The notes: a model not told the origin generated them from the letters alone. 64,000 nt of DNA from JBGSMX01 sp963790405 (GCA_963790405.1 CAWBOJ010000003.1:372001-436000), one strand, 5' to 3'; counted from the first letter of the stretch, positions 8,515-17,951 are shown. A program made the numbers and translations.

Positions 8515-8954
8515 GAGGACGTCCGATCGAGATCCTGCTGGTTGAGGACAACCCTGGGGATGTCCGCCTGACCGTCGAGGCATTGGCCGAGGGAAAGGTG
8601 AACAACACGCTTCGGGTCGCCGAGGACGGGGTAGTGGCGATGCAGATGCTGCGGCGCGAAGGCGAGTACGCCGAGCAGCCACGACCCGACCTGGTGCTAC
8701 TCGACCTCAACCTGCCCAGGATGGACGGGCGTGAGGTGCTCGCGGAATTGAAGAAGGACGAGGATTTGAGGCGCATTCCCATCGTCGTCCTTACAACATC
8801 GAATGCCGAGAAAGACATCCTCGAGACGTACGGGCACCATGCCAACTGCTACATCGTCAAGCCGGTCGACTACGTCAGTTTCATCGATGTGGTCCGTTCG
8901 ATCGATGAGTTCTGGATGACCGTGGTCACACTACCGGACGGAGTGAACAAGTAG
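8511..8954 (+). CDS. Single-domain response regulator (Rcp1-like)
   Basis: 147 residues consisting only of a receiver domain: acidic pair in VEDNPGDV, phospho-acceptor D65 in LLDLNLPRMDG, conserved threonine in VLTTS and lysine in IVKPVDY. The NPGDVRL motif is typical of Rcp1-like regulators that are phosphorylated by LQEPLR-class kinases such as the upstream partner. With no output domain it probably passes phosphate on or acts through protein contact. ATGA overlap with the kinase. Confidence 0.93.
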   Translation: MRGRPIEILLVEDNPGDVRLTVEALAEGKVNNTLRVAEDGVVAMQMLRREGEYAEQPRPDLVLLDLNLPRMDGREVLAELKKDEDLRRIPIVVLTTSNAEKDILETYGHHANCYIVKPVDYVSFIDVVRSIDEFWMTVVTLPDGVNK

Positions 8955-8956
8955 CC

Positions 8957-10129
8957 ATGAAGGTGCTGTTGGTCGAAGACAATCCGGGTGATGCGAATCT
9001 CGTGCGGACCTACCTGCGCGAGGCGTGGACATCGACAATCGACATCACGTGTGCCGAGGACCTTTCGTCGGCGCTTGCGTCACTTGAAGCTGGCGATTTC
9101 GATATCGTGCTGACCGATCTGGCCCTGCCAGATAGCGACCGAACGCAAACGTTCGACCACATCCGCGATGCTGCCACGGATGTAGCGATCATCGTGCTTA
9201 CAGGGTGCGGCGACTACGAAGACGCGCTCAGAGCCGTACGCCACGGCGCGCAGGACTACCTGGTCAAAGGTGAAGTAACCCCATCCGAACTCGCACGCGC
9301 CGTCCGCTACTCTGTGGAACGCAAAGCCATTGAGAAAGCGCTCGAGCGCAGTCGGGCAGGACTGGAGCGAGAAGTGATGTTGCGCACCGAGGAGCTGCGC
9401 GACGCGAACCTGGCACTCAGTCATGCGATGCATGCGAAGGACGAGTTCATGGCGTCGATGAGTCACGAGCTGCGCACGCCGCTGAACTCGATCATTGGTT
9501 TCAGCGGTCTGATGCTACAGGGGCTTGCCGGGGATCTGAATGAAGAGCAAGCGAAGCAGCTCACAATGGTCAGTAGATCTGCGCACCATCTCCTCGACCT
9601 CATCAACCAGATCCTGGATCTCTCGCGTCTCGATGCCGGCAAGGCTGAGATCGAGTCGACCGAGTTCTCGCCGCTCGAACTCATGGAGAACGTTGTTGCC
9701 AGCGTCCAGCCACAAGCCACAGATAAGGGCATTGGACTGGAGTTCAGTGCCGAGGGGCTTCCCGACGGCGTGTGCCTCGATAAGGTGCGACTCGAACAGA
9801 TCCTGCTGAACCTGCTCGGCAACGCGGTCAAGTTCACGGAGGAAGGCACCGTGACCGTGCGCGCCGTGCACGATGGTTCAACACTCACGGTCTCTGTGGC
9901 CGACACGGGCTCAGGCATTGAAAGAGAAGATGTCGACTACATTTTCGAGGACTTCTACCAGGTGAGAGCATCCGGGTCCGAGCGTTGTCCGGGAACGGGA
10001 CTCGGACTACCCATCGCGCGGCGCCTCGCCCGGCTCATGGGCGGCGACATCACCGTCGAGACTGCGGTCGGGAAGGGTTCACAGTTCACGGTCGCAATCC
10101 CGGCCCCGTGTCCGAAAGATGTCCCGTAG
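8957..10129 (+). CDS. Receiver-histidine kinase hybrid protein
   Basis: 390 residues: N-terminal receiver domain (acceptor D54 in VLTDLALPDS), a coiled region with DAL-VR-GA-DYLVKGE at its edge, HisKA domain with H170 in SMSHELRTPLNSI, then an HATPase domain with ADTGSGI and GTGLGLPIA boxes. There is no transmembrane segment, so it is cytoplasmic. It starts two bases after the preceding regulator gene, forming a kinase-regulator-hybrid chain that looks like a phosphorelay. No DNA-binding output domain occurs nearby, so the downstream target is not visible. Confidence 0.93.
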   Translation: MKVLLVEDNPGDANLVRTYLREAWTSTIDITCAEDLSSALASLEAGDFDIVLTDLALPDSDRTQTFDHIRDAATDVAIIVLTGCGDYEDALRAVRHGAQDYLVKGEVTPSELARAVRYSVERKAIEKALERSRAGLEREVMLRTEELRDANLALSHAMHAKDEFMASMSHELRTPLNSIIGFSGLMLQGLAGDLNEEQAKQLTMVSRSAHHLLDLINQILDLSRLDAGKAEIESTEFSPLELMENVVASVQPQATDKGIGLEFSAEGLPDGVCLDKVRLEQILLNLLGNAVKFTEEGTVTVRAVHDGSTLTVSVADTGSGIEREDVDYIFEDFYQVRASGSERCPGTGLGLPIARRLARLMGGDITVETAVGKGSQFTVAIPAPCPKDVP

Positions 10130-10191
10130 CGACACCAGTTCTCAGTATCGCTACGAGACGTCGATCCGGCATTGTGCGTTCGAGGGGTCCG

Positions 10192-10674
10192 CTAGTTCAC
10201 CAGAGTCGTCAATGAACTCTTCGCGCTGTCGGGAACGACGTCGGATCCGCCGAAGATATCCATGCGACCGATGGCGTGCTTATTCGCCTTCACCCACGAG
10301 CTGACGGAGGAAGGAACCGTCTCCTTCACCAGGAGCAGCGGGCCTCCGTAGTGGCCGAGGGCGGCACCTCCGCCGAGGGCGTCGGGGAAGTTGCGGCCCG
10401 TCGCAACTCCGACCGTATCGAGATCGATCCAGCGATTGGCCACGCCGTTCTCGATGACGTCTATCGCGGTCGCGTAGCGGTCGTCGCCCGACCAGCGCTC
10501 AATCGGGTTGGGGTCGGCGCCGTTGTCGGCCATGATTGCGGCAAGCTGATCGCGCACGCCGTTTGACACGACATCAGCACCACCGACGATCACGCCGGTC
10601 TGGAGGTTGAGATCGTCGACCGCGCCACCCCTCTCGCCGAGCAGTTCTCCAGATGATGGCGTGCGCCGACGAAA
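10192..10674 (-). pseudogene. Remnant of a cell-wall-binding repeat 2 protein
   Basis: Open frame from 10674 to a stop at 10192 with only a GTG at 10593 as possible start. It encodes two to three cell wall binding repeat 2 units: motifs ERWSGDDRYATAIDV, TGRNFPDALGGGAALG and IFGGSDVVPDSAKSSL are diagnostic. Such repeats attach exported proteins to the wall of Gram-positive bacteria, yet here there is no signal peptide and no upstream functional domain. The gene most likely lost its 5' part. A complete member of the family lies at 47886-52380. Confidence 0.75.
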
Positions 10675-10856
10675 TCACGGTCCCCAAAATCAGCAATCGT
10701 CGCGGACACGATGATTTTGAATACCTCATTGCCCGGTTGCTCTGACTTCTGCCAAGCGAGAGCGGTCGTCGCTGTGTCCCCCCGGCCCGGTCTGGTCGGT
10801 CGGGTGGGTCCTCAGGTTTGCAGGCCGACGGCCACGAACTGCGCTAGAGTTGTCAC

Positions 10857-11525
10857 ATGAGTAGTCCACACTCCGTGTTCGACATCCTCGGCCCGGTGAT
10901 GATCGGGCCCTCGTCGAGCCACACCGCAGGGGCCGTGCGACTCGGGCTCCTGGCGCGGGCGATCTTCGGATCGCAGCCCCGGGCGGTGCGAATCGTCATG
11001 CACGGTTCGTTCGCTTCCACCGGCACGGGACACGGGACCGACCTTGCGCTCGTCGCGGGGCTTCTCGGCATGAAGCCTGACGATCCGGAGATCATCCGGT
11101 CACGCACTCGTGCGGAAGACGCAGGCATGTCGGTGGAGATCGTCAATGAAGATCTCGGCGACGTGCATCCCAATACGGCACTGCTGGAACTCTCGGCCGA
11201 TGACGAGACGCTCGAGATCCAGGGCTCGTCGATGGGCGGGGGAGAGGTGCTCGTGACGCGCATCGGGGAGTTCGAGGCACAGGCGAGCGGGCGCATGCCG
11301 CTGCTGGTTGTGTCGAACACGGATTTGCCGGGCGAGATCGCATCGGTGACCGCACTGATAACCGACGCAGGTGCCAACATCGCCGAGATGCGCGTGTCTC
11401 GCACGCGACGCGGGGCTGAGGCGCTCATGCTCATCGAGACCGACACGCCGCTTGGTGCCGACGCGCTGGACGCGATCGCTGCGCTACCGGGCGTCACCAG
11501 CGTTCGCGCCGTCCCGGCGGTTTGA
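10857..11525 (+). CDS. sdaAB: L-serine dehydratase, iron-sulfur-dependent, beta subunit
   Basis: 222 residues. The N-terminal domain has the family motif FDILGPVMIGPSSSHTAGAVRL, shown by IGPSSSHTAG, and the C-terminal 70 residues (from about LLVVSNTDLPGEIASV) form an ACT domain that may sense serine. Together with the alpha subunit encoded 10 bases downstream it deaminates L-serine to pyruvate and ammonia using a [4Fe-4S] cluster. Two-subunit forms are typical of Firmicutes and anaerobic Actinomycetota. Confidence 0.95.
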   Translation: MSSPHSVFDILGPVMIGPSSSHTAGAVRLGLLARAIFGSQPRAVRIVMHGSFASTGTGHGTDLALVAGLLGMKPDDPEIIRSRTRAEDAGMSVEIVNEDLGDVHPNTALLELSADDETLEIQGSSMGGGEVLVTRIGEFEAQASGRMPLLVVSNTDLPGEIASVTALITDAGANIAEMRVSRTRRGAEALMLIETDTPLGADALDAIAALPGVTSVRAVPAV

Positions 11526-11535
11526 GGAGGGCCTC

Positions 11536-12393
11536 ATGGCGTACACGACATTCGCAGAGCTGCTTGACGCTTCTGCCGAGGAAGGCTCACTCGGAGCTGC
11601 GGCGCTAGCTCGCGAGGCATTCGAGACTGGCGAATCGCCGGGCGACATCCGCGATCGGATGGCGGCGTCGCTCGCCGTCATGCGCGAGGCGGCCGCGACC
11701 GGACTCGAAGGGCAGGTTCGCTCGCGTTCCGGGCTCGTGGGCGGCGACGCTGCGCGCGTGGCCGCGAGTACGGATGGCCCGGTCGGCGGCGTGTTCGCCG
11801 CAGCCATTTCGACCGCGCTGGCGGTTGCGGAAGTCAACGCGTCGATGGGTCGCATCGTGGCCGCTCCGACCGGTGGTGCGTCGGGAATCGTGCCGGGCGT
11901 GCTGCTCGCGCTAGCGGACGCACGCACGCTGTCCGAAAACGAGCTCGTCGATGCGCTCTTCGCCGCCGCCGCCATCGGTGCGGTGATCGCGACCCGGACC
12001 GACCTGTCCGGCGCGGCCGCTGGTTGCCAGGCCGAGACCGGTGCGGCCGCAGCGATGGCCGCCGGTGCGGCCACGGAGCTACTCGGCGGATCTGCCGAAC
12101 AAGCCGGGCACGCCGCGTCGCTCGCGCTCCAGGGGCTGCTGGGCCTGGTGTGCGATCCGGTGGGGGGCCTCGTCGAGGTACCCTGCGTCGCGCGCAACGC
12201 CACGGCGACCGCCGTTGCGTTGTCAGCAGTCGAGATGGCACTTGCGGGAGTCACGTTCCCGATACCGTTCGACCAGGTGGCCGACGCGCTCGCGCACGTG
12301 GGGCGGTCGCTACCCGTCGCGTTGCGGGAGACCGCGCAAGGTGGATTGGCGGCCACGGCCGCAGCTCGGGAGCTTGCCGGAGGAATTCGCTGA
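11536..12393 (+). CDS. sdaAA: L-serine dehydratase, iron-sulfur-dependent, alpha subunit
   Basis: 285 residues carrying the cluster-binding cysteines: GAAAGCQAETGAAAAM and LGLVCDPVGGLVEVPCVARN regions give three conserved cysteines. The start ATG at 11536 follows GAGGAGGGCCTC and lies 10 bases after sdaAB. It forms the catalytic partner of SdaAB. The pair has no visible dedicated regulator beside it. Codon use and GC match the neighbours. Confidence 0.95.
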   Translation: MAYTTFAELLDASAEEGSLGAAALAREAFETGESPGDIRDRMAASLAVMREAAATGLEGQVRSRSGLVGGDAARVAASTDGPVGGVFAAAISTALAVAEVNASMGRIVAAPTGGASGIVPGVLLALADARTLSENELVDALFAAAAIGAVIATRTDLSGAAAGCQAETGAAAAMAAGAATELLGGSAEQAGHAASLALQGLLGLVCDPVGGLVEVPCVARNATATAVALSAVEMALAGVTFPIPFDQVADALAHVGRSLPVALRETAQGGLAATAAARELAGGIR

Positions 12394-12450
12394 CTGACGG
12401 GTACACTCCAGGACACACGACGAATCCCCTACGCGAGGAGAGGCACGAAG

Positions 12451-13194
12451 ATGCAAGGCAAACGGTGGCGTCTGTGGTTGGGGTTGGCACTTCTGGCGAC
12501 CTCGGCTGTGTTGTTCGGTGTGCACTACCTCGTGTTCCATGATCTGCACCATCTGGGCATCTTCACTCTGCACGACATCGCGTTCCTTCCGCTCGAGGTG
12601 CTGATCGTGACGCTGTTCCTGCACGCGCTGCTCGAGGCACGGGAGCGACGCGAGATGCTCAAGAAGCTCAACATGGTGATTGGTGCGTTCTTCAGCGAGG
12701 TCGGTGGCGATCTGCTCGAACGCCTGGCGCAGTTCGACACCAAGCCGCAGGTCTTGATGGATAACTATGGCGTGAAGATGGGGTGGACAGACGAGCGTCT
12801 GAAGGCAGCCGCCGAGGACGCTCTGACGCGAGGATTCGACTTGCAGCCCGACCGCGAAGGCATGGTGGCGCTGCAGACGTTCATGGCCACCGAGCGCCAG
12901 TTCCTTCTTCGCCTGCTGGAGAACCAGAACCTGTTGGAGAACGAGCGTTTCACCGATGTACTGTGGGCGGTCTTCCATGTTGGCGATGAACTTCAGCGGC
13001 GCAAGGACATCATGACGGTGCCGGACAGCGATTTCGCACACATCACGGGGGACATGGAACGGGCTTACGGGCACCTGATCGCAGAGTGGTTCGAGCACTT
13101 GCGGCACCTCAAGGTCCGCTACCCATACCTGTACTCGCTCGGCGTGCGCTCCAACCCGCTCGACTTCGAGGAAGGCGTCGAGGTTCTCGGCTGA
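12451..13194 (+). CDS. Conserved membrane protein of unknown function
   Basis: 247 residues with two N-terminal hydrophobic helices (about 8-27 and 42-62, FLPLEVLIVTLFLHALLEAR) and a mostly helical cytoplasmic part of about 180 residues with many charged and aromatic residues. I do not recognise a named domain. The ATG follows a good ribosome-binding site (GAGGAGAGGCACGAAG). It stands between serine dehydratase and a nucleotidase-like gene without overlap, so it may be monocistronic. Confidence 0.8.
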   Translation: MQGKRWRLWLGLALLATSAVLFGVHYLVFHDLHHLGIFTLHDIAFLPLEVLIVTLFLHALLEARERREMLKKLNMVIGAFFSEVGGDLLERLAQFDTKPQVLMDNYGVKMGWTDERLKAAAEDALTRGFDLQPDREGMVALQTFMATERQFLLRLLENQNLLENERFTDVLWAVFHVGDELQRRKDIMTVPDSDFAHITGDMERAYGHLIAEWFEHLRHLKVRYPYLYSLGVRSNPLDFEEGVEVLG

Positions 13195-13273
13195 AGCGCG
13201 TCTCGATGATTCGGGAATGGTCAATGTGAGCGTGACGCGACATGCCCGGATCCGGTCAGAAGGGGGCACACAC

Positions 13274-14740
13274 ATGGGAACGACTCGGAATTTCACCATC
13301 CTGCATTCGAATGACATGCATGGAGACTTCTTCTCCGAGGTTCAGGAGGGCAAGACCGAACTGATCGGCGGGTTGGCGCTGCTTTCCGGCTACGTCAACC
13401 GGGTTCGCGAGGAGGAGGAGCATGTCATCTACGCCATTGCCGGCGACATGTTGCAGGGCTCGCTCATCGACACCGAGTTCAAAGGCATATCCACGATCGA
13501 GATCATGAACTACCTCTCGCCCGACGTGGTCGCGCTGGGCAACCACGAACTCGACTACGGGCTGCCGCACCTGCTGTTCTTAGAGAAGATGGCGAACTTC
13601 CCGCTGGTGAACGCGAATCTGTTCATCCGCAAGAACCAGCGGCGACTCATGCAACCGTACTTGATCCTGAAGAAGGCCGGCTTCGAGATACTGTTCACCG
13701 GCATCCTGACCGAGAAGGTCATGGACGCGCTGGCTCAAGACAGTCTCATCGGCAGCTTCGTGGAGCTGGAAGAGGCGAGCGACACAGTCGGGCGTATCAC
13801 AAACGCCTACAAGAAGAAGGATGTCGACCTGACGATCCTGCTGACGCATATCGGTTTCGAATCCGATGTTGCGCTCGCCAAGATGCTCGATCCCGTATGG
13901 GGCGTGGATATGATCATCGGGGGTCACTCTCACACGATTCTCGAGCAACCTGCCGAGGAAAACGGCGTGCTCATCGCGCAGGCGGGGGTCGGCACCGATC
14001 AGATCGGGCGCTTCGACATCGTCGTGGACGACGACACAAATTCCATCGTCGAGTGGAAGTGGGAACTGGTTCATATCGAACCGGGGATTGCCGAACCCGA
14101 CAAGCGGCTAATCGAGCTGATCGAGTCCTACAAGACGGTCGTTGATGACAAGTACGGTGCATTGCTCGCACGATTCACGCGCAAGCTCACACATCCGTTG
14201 CGCGAGGAGGAGACGACTCTCGGAAACGCGTTGGCAGACATCTTCGCAGACGCTGCCGAGTGCGACGTGATGTTCCTCGGCTCGGGTTCGGTCCGGGTCG
14301 AAGAGATGGGCCCGGCGGTGACGCTGGGTGACTTGATCGCGTGCTTCCCGTATGACGACACGTTGACGCGCTACCACGTTCCCGGCGACGTACTCGAGAA
14401 GGCATTCGCGCACATCATGCGAAACGAGAACCGTGACGGCGAGGGCGAGTGCTACCAGGTGAACCGGGGTGTGGCGGCAGTCTACGACACGGGCGCTGAT
14501 GAGCTCGTGTCACTCACGATCGCGGGAGAGCCGATCGACCCGACTCGGGAGTACAGCATCTGTCTGCAGGGCTACCATGCGAAGAACTCAGAGTCGTATC
14601 TCGCGATTCCGACGGCTGTACTTGAGGCTTCCGGAAAGCAGAAGGTGGTCGCGACCTCGGCCCAGCAAGTGCTCGAGGAGGGGTTGCGCAACGGCAGGAA
14701 CCTGGAGTCGACAATCGAGGGACGATTCGTCTATCGGTAG
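13274..14740 (+). CDS. 5'-nucleotidase/UshA-like metallophosphoesterase, cytoplasmic form
   Basis: 488 residues in the UshA/CpdB layout: metallophosphoesterase domain with HSNDMHGD, GDMLQGS, GNHELDYG, THIG and GGHSHT metal-binding motifs, then a 5'-nucleotidase C-terminal domain from about residue 310 (TTLGNALADIFADAAECD). The enzyme class hydrolyses nucleotides or cyclic nucleotides. Unusually for the family, no signal peptide is visible, so it probably acts in the cytoplasm. The ATG at 13274 after AGAAGGGGGCACACAC is preferred to an upstream GTG/ATG at 13217. Confidence 0.9.
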   Translation: MGTTRNFTILHSNDMHGDFFSEVQEGKTELIGGLALLSGYVNRVREEEEHVIYAIAGDMLQGSLIDTEFKGISTIEIMNYLSPDVVALGNHELDYGLPHLLFLEKMANFPLVNANLFIRKNQRRLMQPYLILKKAGFEILFTGILTEKVMDALAQDSLIGSFVELEEASDTVGRITNAYKKKDVDLTILLTHIGFESDVALAKMLDPVWGVDMIIGGHSHTILEQPAEENGVLIAQAGVGTDQIGRFDIVVDDDTNSIVEWKWELVHIEPGIAEPDKRLIELIESYKTVVDDKYGALLARFTRKLTHPLREEETTLGNALADIFADAAECDVMFLGSGSVRVEEMGPAVTLGDLIACFPYDDTLTRYHVPGDVLEKAFAHIMRNENRDGEGECYQVNRGVAAVYDTGADELVSLTIAGEPIDPTREYSICLQGYHAKNSESYLAIPTAVLEASGKQKVVATSAQQVLEEGLRNGRNLESTIEGRFVYR

Positions 14741-14863
14741 GTAACTCTAGGTGACATCGGTGACAGAGCGGCGTCGAGCGGGTAGGCTTTGTCGTCAAGC
14801 AAGTCGGTATCATCTACGAACGTTTGGGCGCTGCGCACGGTGTGCAGGGCCAGAAGGGACTGC

Positions 14864-15811
14864 ATGACAGCAACGGTGGGATTGCCACGAGCACTCCTGT
14901 ATCACGAGTACGGTGACCTGTGGAATTCGTTTTTCGAATCCCTGGACGTCGAGACTGTCGTGAGCCCCGAATCGAACCGTGCGATCCTGGAGCGCGGGAG
15001 TCGGCTGGCCGTTGACGAGACTTGTCTCCCGCTCAAGATCTACCTGGGACATGTCGACATGCTTGCGTCCAAGGCAGACGTGGTCTTGGTGCCCCGCGTG
15101 GAATCGCTCAACAAGCAAGAGGCAGCGTGCGTGAAGCTCTGGGGCGCTGTGGACGTCGTCCGCAACTGCGTACCGGAGGCCAATGTTCTGGCCTACGACC
15201 TCGACGTGAAGCACGGCAAGAGAGAGCCGGGCGAGTTGTTCAAACTCGGCAGAAGTCTCGGCCATAGCTCGGCGCACGTGGCACTTGCCTACACCAACGC
15301 TCGCCGACAGGCGACACGCATCCGGCGTGACCATGCCCGCGAGCAGCTCGAGGCGGCGCACCGGCCCGGTCTCAAGGTGCTCGTGGTGGGCCATCCCTAC
15401 AACGTGCGGGACGCCCTGATCGGCGGACCTGTAGTGCGCATTCTGGAGCAAGAGGGCGCTCAGGTGCTCGTCGCCGAGTTGATGGATCGGCGCGAAGCCC
15501 GGCAGAAGTCTGCAGCGCTCTCGCGCGACCTACCGTGGACGTTCAACAAGGAGCTTCTCGGCGCGGTAGAGCACTTCAAGGACATGGTAGACGGCATCGT
15601 GTTCCTCGTGACGTTCCCGTGCGGGCCTGACTCGCTCATGACCGAGTTGTGCGTGCGCAGACTCAAGAACGTGCCCAGCATCGTACTCGTGCTCGACGAG
15701 CTTCAAGGTGAGGCCGGTCTCCGGACCCGGCTTGAGAGCTTCGTCGACCTTCTCAAGGTGCGCACGAATAGGCCACTGGTGAGCCCGGAGGGTGGGAGTC
15801 GTATCGCATGA
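14864..15811 (+). CDS. Acyl-CoA dehydratase activase-related protein (DUF2229-like)
   Basis: 315 residues resembling the DUF2229 domain found fused to BadF-type activases in long clostridial proteins. Visible traits are GLPRALLYHEYGDLWNSFF at the start, DETCLPLKIYLGHV with a conserved cysteine, and FPCGPDSLMTELC later, giving candidate Fe-S ligands. The start at 14864 follows AGAAGGGACTGC. It is the first of three overlapping genes that together correspond to the domains of the large activase-like proteins; in this genome they are separate polypeptides. Confidence 0.82.
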   Translation: MTATVGLPRALLYHEYGDLWNSFFESLDVETVVSPESNRAILERGSRLAVDETCLPLKIYLGHVDMLASKADVVLVPRVESLNKQEAACVKLWGAVDVVRNCVPEANVLAYDLDVKHGKREPGELFKLGRSLGHSSAHVALAYTNARRQATRIRRDHAREQLEAAHRPGLKVLVVGHPYNVRDALIGGPVVRILEQEGAQVLVAELMDRREARQKSAALSRDLPWTFNKELLGAVEHFKDMVDGIVFLVTFPCGPDSLMTELCVRRLKNVPSIVLVLDELQGEAGLRTRLESFVDLLKVRTNRPLVSPEGGSRIA

Positions 15812-16923
15812 GCGATATGTCGACATACCGCCTGAGCTTCCCCCACATGGGGAACTACCAAATCCCGATCGTCACGCTGGCGAGCATGCTCGGTTGCGAG
15901 ATCCTCGTGCCGCCGAGGATGACACAGAAGACGCTCGAGCTGGGCGTGCGGCACAGTCCCGAGTTCGTGTGCATTCCGTTCAAGTACAACCTCGGCAACT
16001 ACATCGAGGCACTCGACCGCGGAGCGAACCTGCTCGTGCAAGTCGGCGGTGGCTGCCGATTCGGATTCTACGGCGAGGTGCAGGAGGCGATACTGCGAGA
16101 CCTCGGCTATGAGTTCGAGATGCTGCGGCTGGTCGATGACTTCAACTTGCGGAAGTACCATCGAGACTTCAGGAAGATCAACCCGCACCTAACATTTCGC
16201 AGGGCTATTGCTCACTACCGACTCGCACTTGCGCAGACGCGAGCCTTGGACGCGGTGGAGGACGTTATCCGGAAGCGGTCAGGATTCGAGGTCGAGCCCG
16301 GTTCGTTCGATGCGGTGCATGAGCGATTTCTGACTGCATTGGGCAGCGCTGAGTCGATCTCGCAGGCCGAGGCGTTGGGGCGCGACACTCTCGGCGAACT
16401 GGAGACGCTTCCGATCGACCGTCCCGATGACATGCTGCGCGTCGGGGTAGTGGGAGAGTTGTACGTGCTCATGGAGCCGTTCTCGAACTTCTATGTGGAG
16501 CGCGAACTCGCCAAGCGCGGCGTCGAAGTCCATCGCTTCATCACGGTCTCTGAGATGATTTCGAATGTGGGTGCGGCCGGGAAGGCCAACATGCGCCGCC
16601 TGTTGGATCTCGCCGATCCCTACGTCACAAATCACGTTGGCGCTCACGGGACCGAGAGTGTGGCGATGGCTCACAAGCTCATGCGCGATGGCTTCGATGG
16701 TGTGCTACATCTCAAGCCGTTCGGATGCATGCCCGAGGTCAACGCTATGACGGCGTTGCAGCGCATGTCACGGGAGAACACGTTCCCCATTCTGTTCATC
16801 AGCTACGACGCGCAGACCTCCTACACGGGGATCCAGACTCGTCTCGAGGCGTTCTGCGACATGCTTAGGATGCGCAAGCGGGGGCACGTGTCCTCTGTGC
16901 CTGCCGAGGAGGTCGTCGCGTGA
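15808..16923 (+). CDS. 2-hydroxyacyl-CoA dehydratase-like / double-cubane-type protein
   Basis: 371 residues with 2-hydroxyacyl-CoA dehydratase D-component-like features: conserved cysteines in FVCIPFKYN, GGGCRFGFYGE, FGCMPEVNA and EAFCDML that could bind an iron-sulfur cluster. Relatives are partners of BadF-type ATPases that inject electrons at low potential. ATGA overlap with the preceding gene and GTGA overlap with the activase gene show coupled translation. The substrate cannot be told from sequence; no acyl-CoA transferase gene is nearby, arguing against a standard amino-acid fermentation operon. Confidence 0.8.
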   Translation: MSDMSTYRLSFPHMGNYQIPIVTLASMLGCEILVPPRMTQKTLELGVRHSPEFVCIPFKYNLGNYIEALDRGANLLVQVGGGCRFGFYGEVQEAILRDLGYEFEMLRLVDDFNLRKYHRDFRKINPHLTFRRAIAHYRLALAQTRALDAVEDVIRKRSGFEVEPGSFDAVHERFLTALGSAESISQAEALGRDTLGELETLPIDRPDDMLRVGVVGELYVLMEPFSNFYVERELAKRGVEVHRFITVSEMISNVGAAGKANMRRLLDLADPYVTNHVGAHGTESVAMAHKLMRDGFDGVLHLKPFGCMPEVNAMTALQRMSRENTFPILFISYDAQTSYTGIQTRLEAFCDMLRMRKRGHVSSVPAEEVVA

Positions 16924-17885
16924 ACTGTTATCTGGGAGTCGATGTCGGCTCGATCTCGACCAAGGCGGTCGTGCTCGATGAGAACGAGCAGGTGGTTGCC
17001 GGCTCGTATCTGTGGACCGAGGGCGATCCGCTCGGGGCTCTCAAGCGCGTACTGGCTGAAATGGAACCACAGGCTGCGCAAGCCGGGGCCGAGGTTGTCG
17101 CGGTAGGTGTGACCGGCTCGGCTCGCGAGCTTCTCGGCGCGGCGCTGAGCGCGCAGATCGTCAAGAACGAGATCACGGCCCACGCGATGGGAACACTGTC
17201 TCGCCACTCGGACGTTCAAACGATCCTCGAGATCGGCGGTCAGGATTCCAAGATCATCATCGTGCGCGACGGAGTCCCCGTCGACTACGCCATGAACACG
17301 CTGTGCGCCGCCGGGACGGGCTCGTTCCTGTCGTCACAGGCCCGTCGCTTGAACGTGCCCGTCGAGGAATTCGGCGATCATGCGTTGCGCTCGACCAAAC
17401 CCACGAAGATTGCAGGACGGTGCACGGTATTCGCGGAATCGGACCTGGTGCACAAGGCTCAGATGGGTCATCCGCGCGAGGATCTGATCGCGGGCCTGTG
17501 TCACGCGATCGTGATGAACTACCTGAACAACGTCGGCAAGGGCAAAGACATTCGAGCGCCCATCGTGTTCCAGGGCGGTGTCAGCAAGAACGTTGGGGTC
17601 GTGAAGGCTTTTGCGGACATCACCGGTGAGGACATCATCGTGGACGACGAGGGCCATCTCATGGGCGCGATCGGCGCAGCGCTGCTGGCTCGCGACAGCC
17701 AACGGCGAGCGCCGTTCGAGTTCTCAGTGCGCGACCTGGAGTTCGTCACTCGCGGCTTTGAATGCCAGGGATGTGCGAACGACTGTGAGGTCGTGACCCT
17801 TGTGCGTGACGGCGAGTTTCTCGACGGCTGGGGCAATCGCTGCGACCGTGGTATCGAGCGGGCGAAGGAGTCGCTGGAGGCGTAG
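16920..17885 (+). CDS. BadF/BadG/BcrA/BcrD-type ATPase (dehydratase activase)
   Basis: 321 residues of the ASKHA ATPase fold: GVDVGSISTKAVVLDE phosphate loop, EIGGQDSKIIIV, NTLCAAGTGSFLS and FQGGVSKN motifs. Activases of this family form homodimers around one [4Fe-4S] cluster and use ATP to drive electrons into a partner enzyme, presumably the protein encoded just upstream. A C-terminal ECQGCANDCEV cysteine motif is an extension seen in the CoA-activase subgroup. GTG start within the overlap. The strong terminator at 17952 closes the unit. Confidence 0.92.
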   Translation: MNCYLGVDVGSISTKAVVLDENEQVVAGSYLWTEGDPLGALKRVLAEMEPQAAQAGAEVVAVGVTGSARELLGAALSAQIVKNEITAHAMGTLSRHSDVQTILEIGGQDSKIIIVRDGVPVDYAMNTLCAAGTGSFLSSQARRLNVPVEEFGDHALRSTKPTKIAGRCTVFAESDLVHKAQMGHPREDLIAGLCHAIVMNYLNNVGKGKDIRAPIVFQGGVSKNVGVVKAFADITGEDIIVDDEGHLMGAIGAALLARDSQRRAPFEFSVRDLEFVTRGFECQGCANDCEVVTLVRDGEFLDGWGNRCDRGIERAKESLEA

Positions 17886-17951
17886 GTCCTTGCGGCAGGC
17901 CGTGGAAGGTCTGGTAGCCACACAGCAGCCGGACATGACTCTCGGTACACG

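Noticed and set aside
11484..12416. 310-codon minus-strand ORF opposite sdaAA
   Set aside because: Ser/Ala/Pro-rich shadow of a textbook L-serine dehydratase gene.
12310..13317. 335-codon minus-strand ORF
   Set aside because: Opposes a well-supported membrane protein gene with a good ribosome-binding site; composition is that of a shadow frame.
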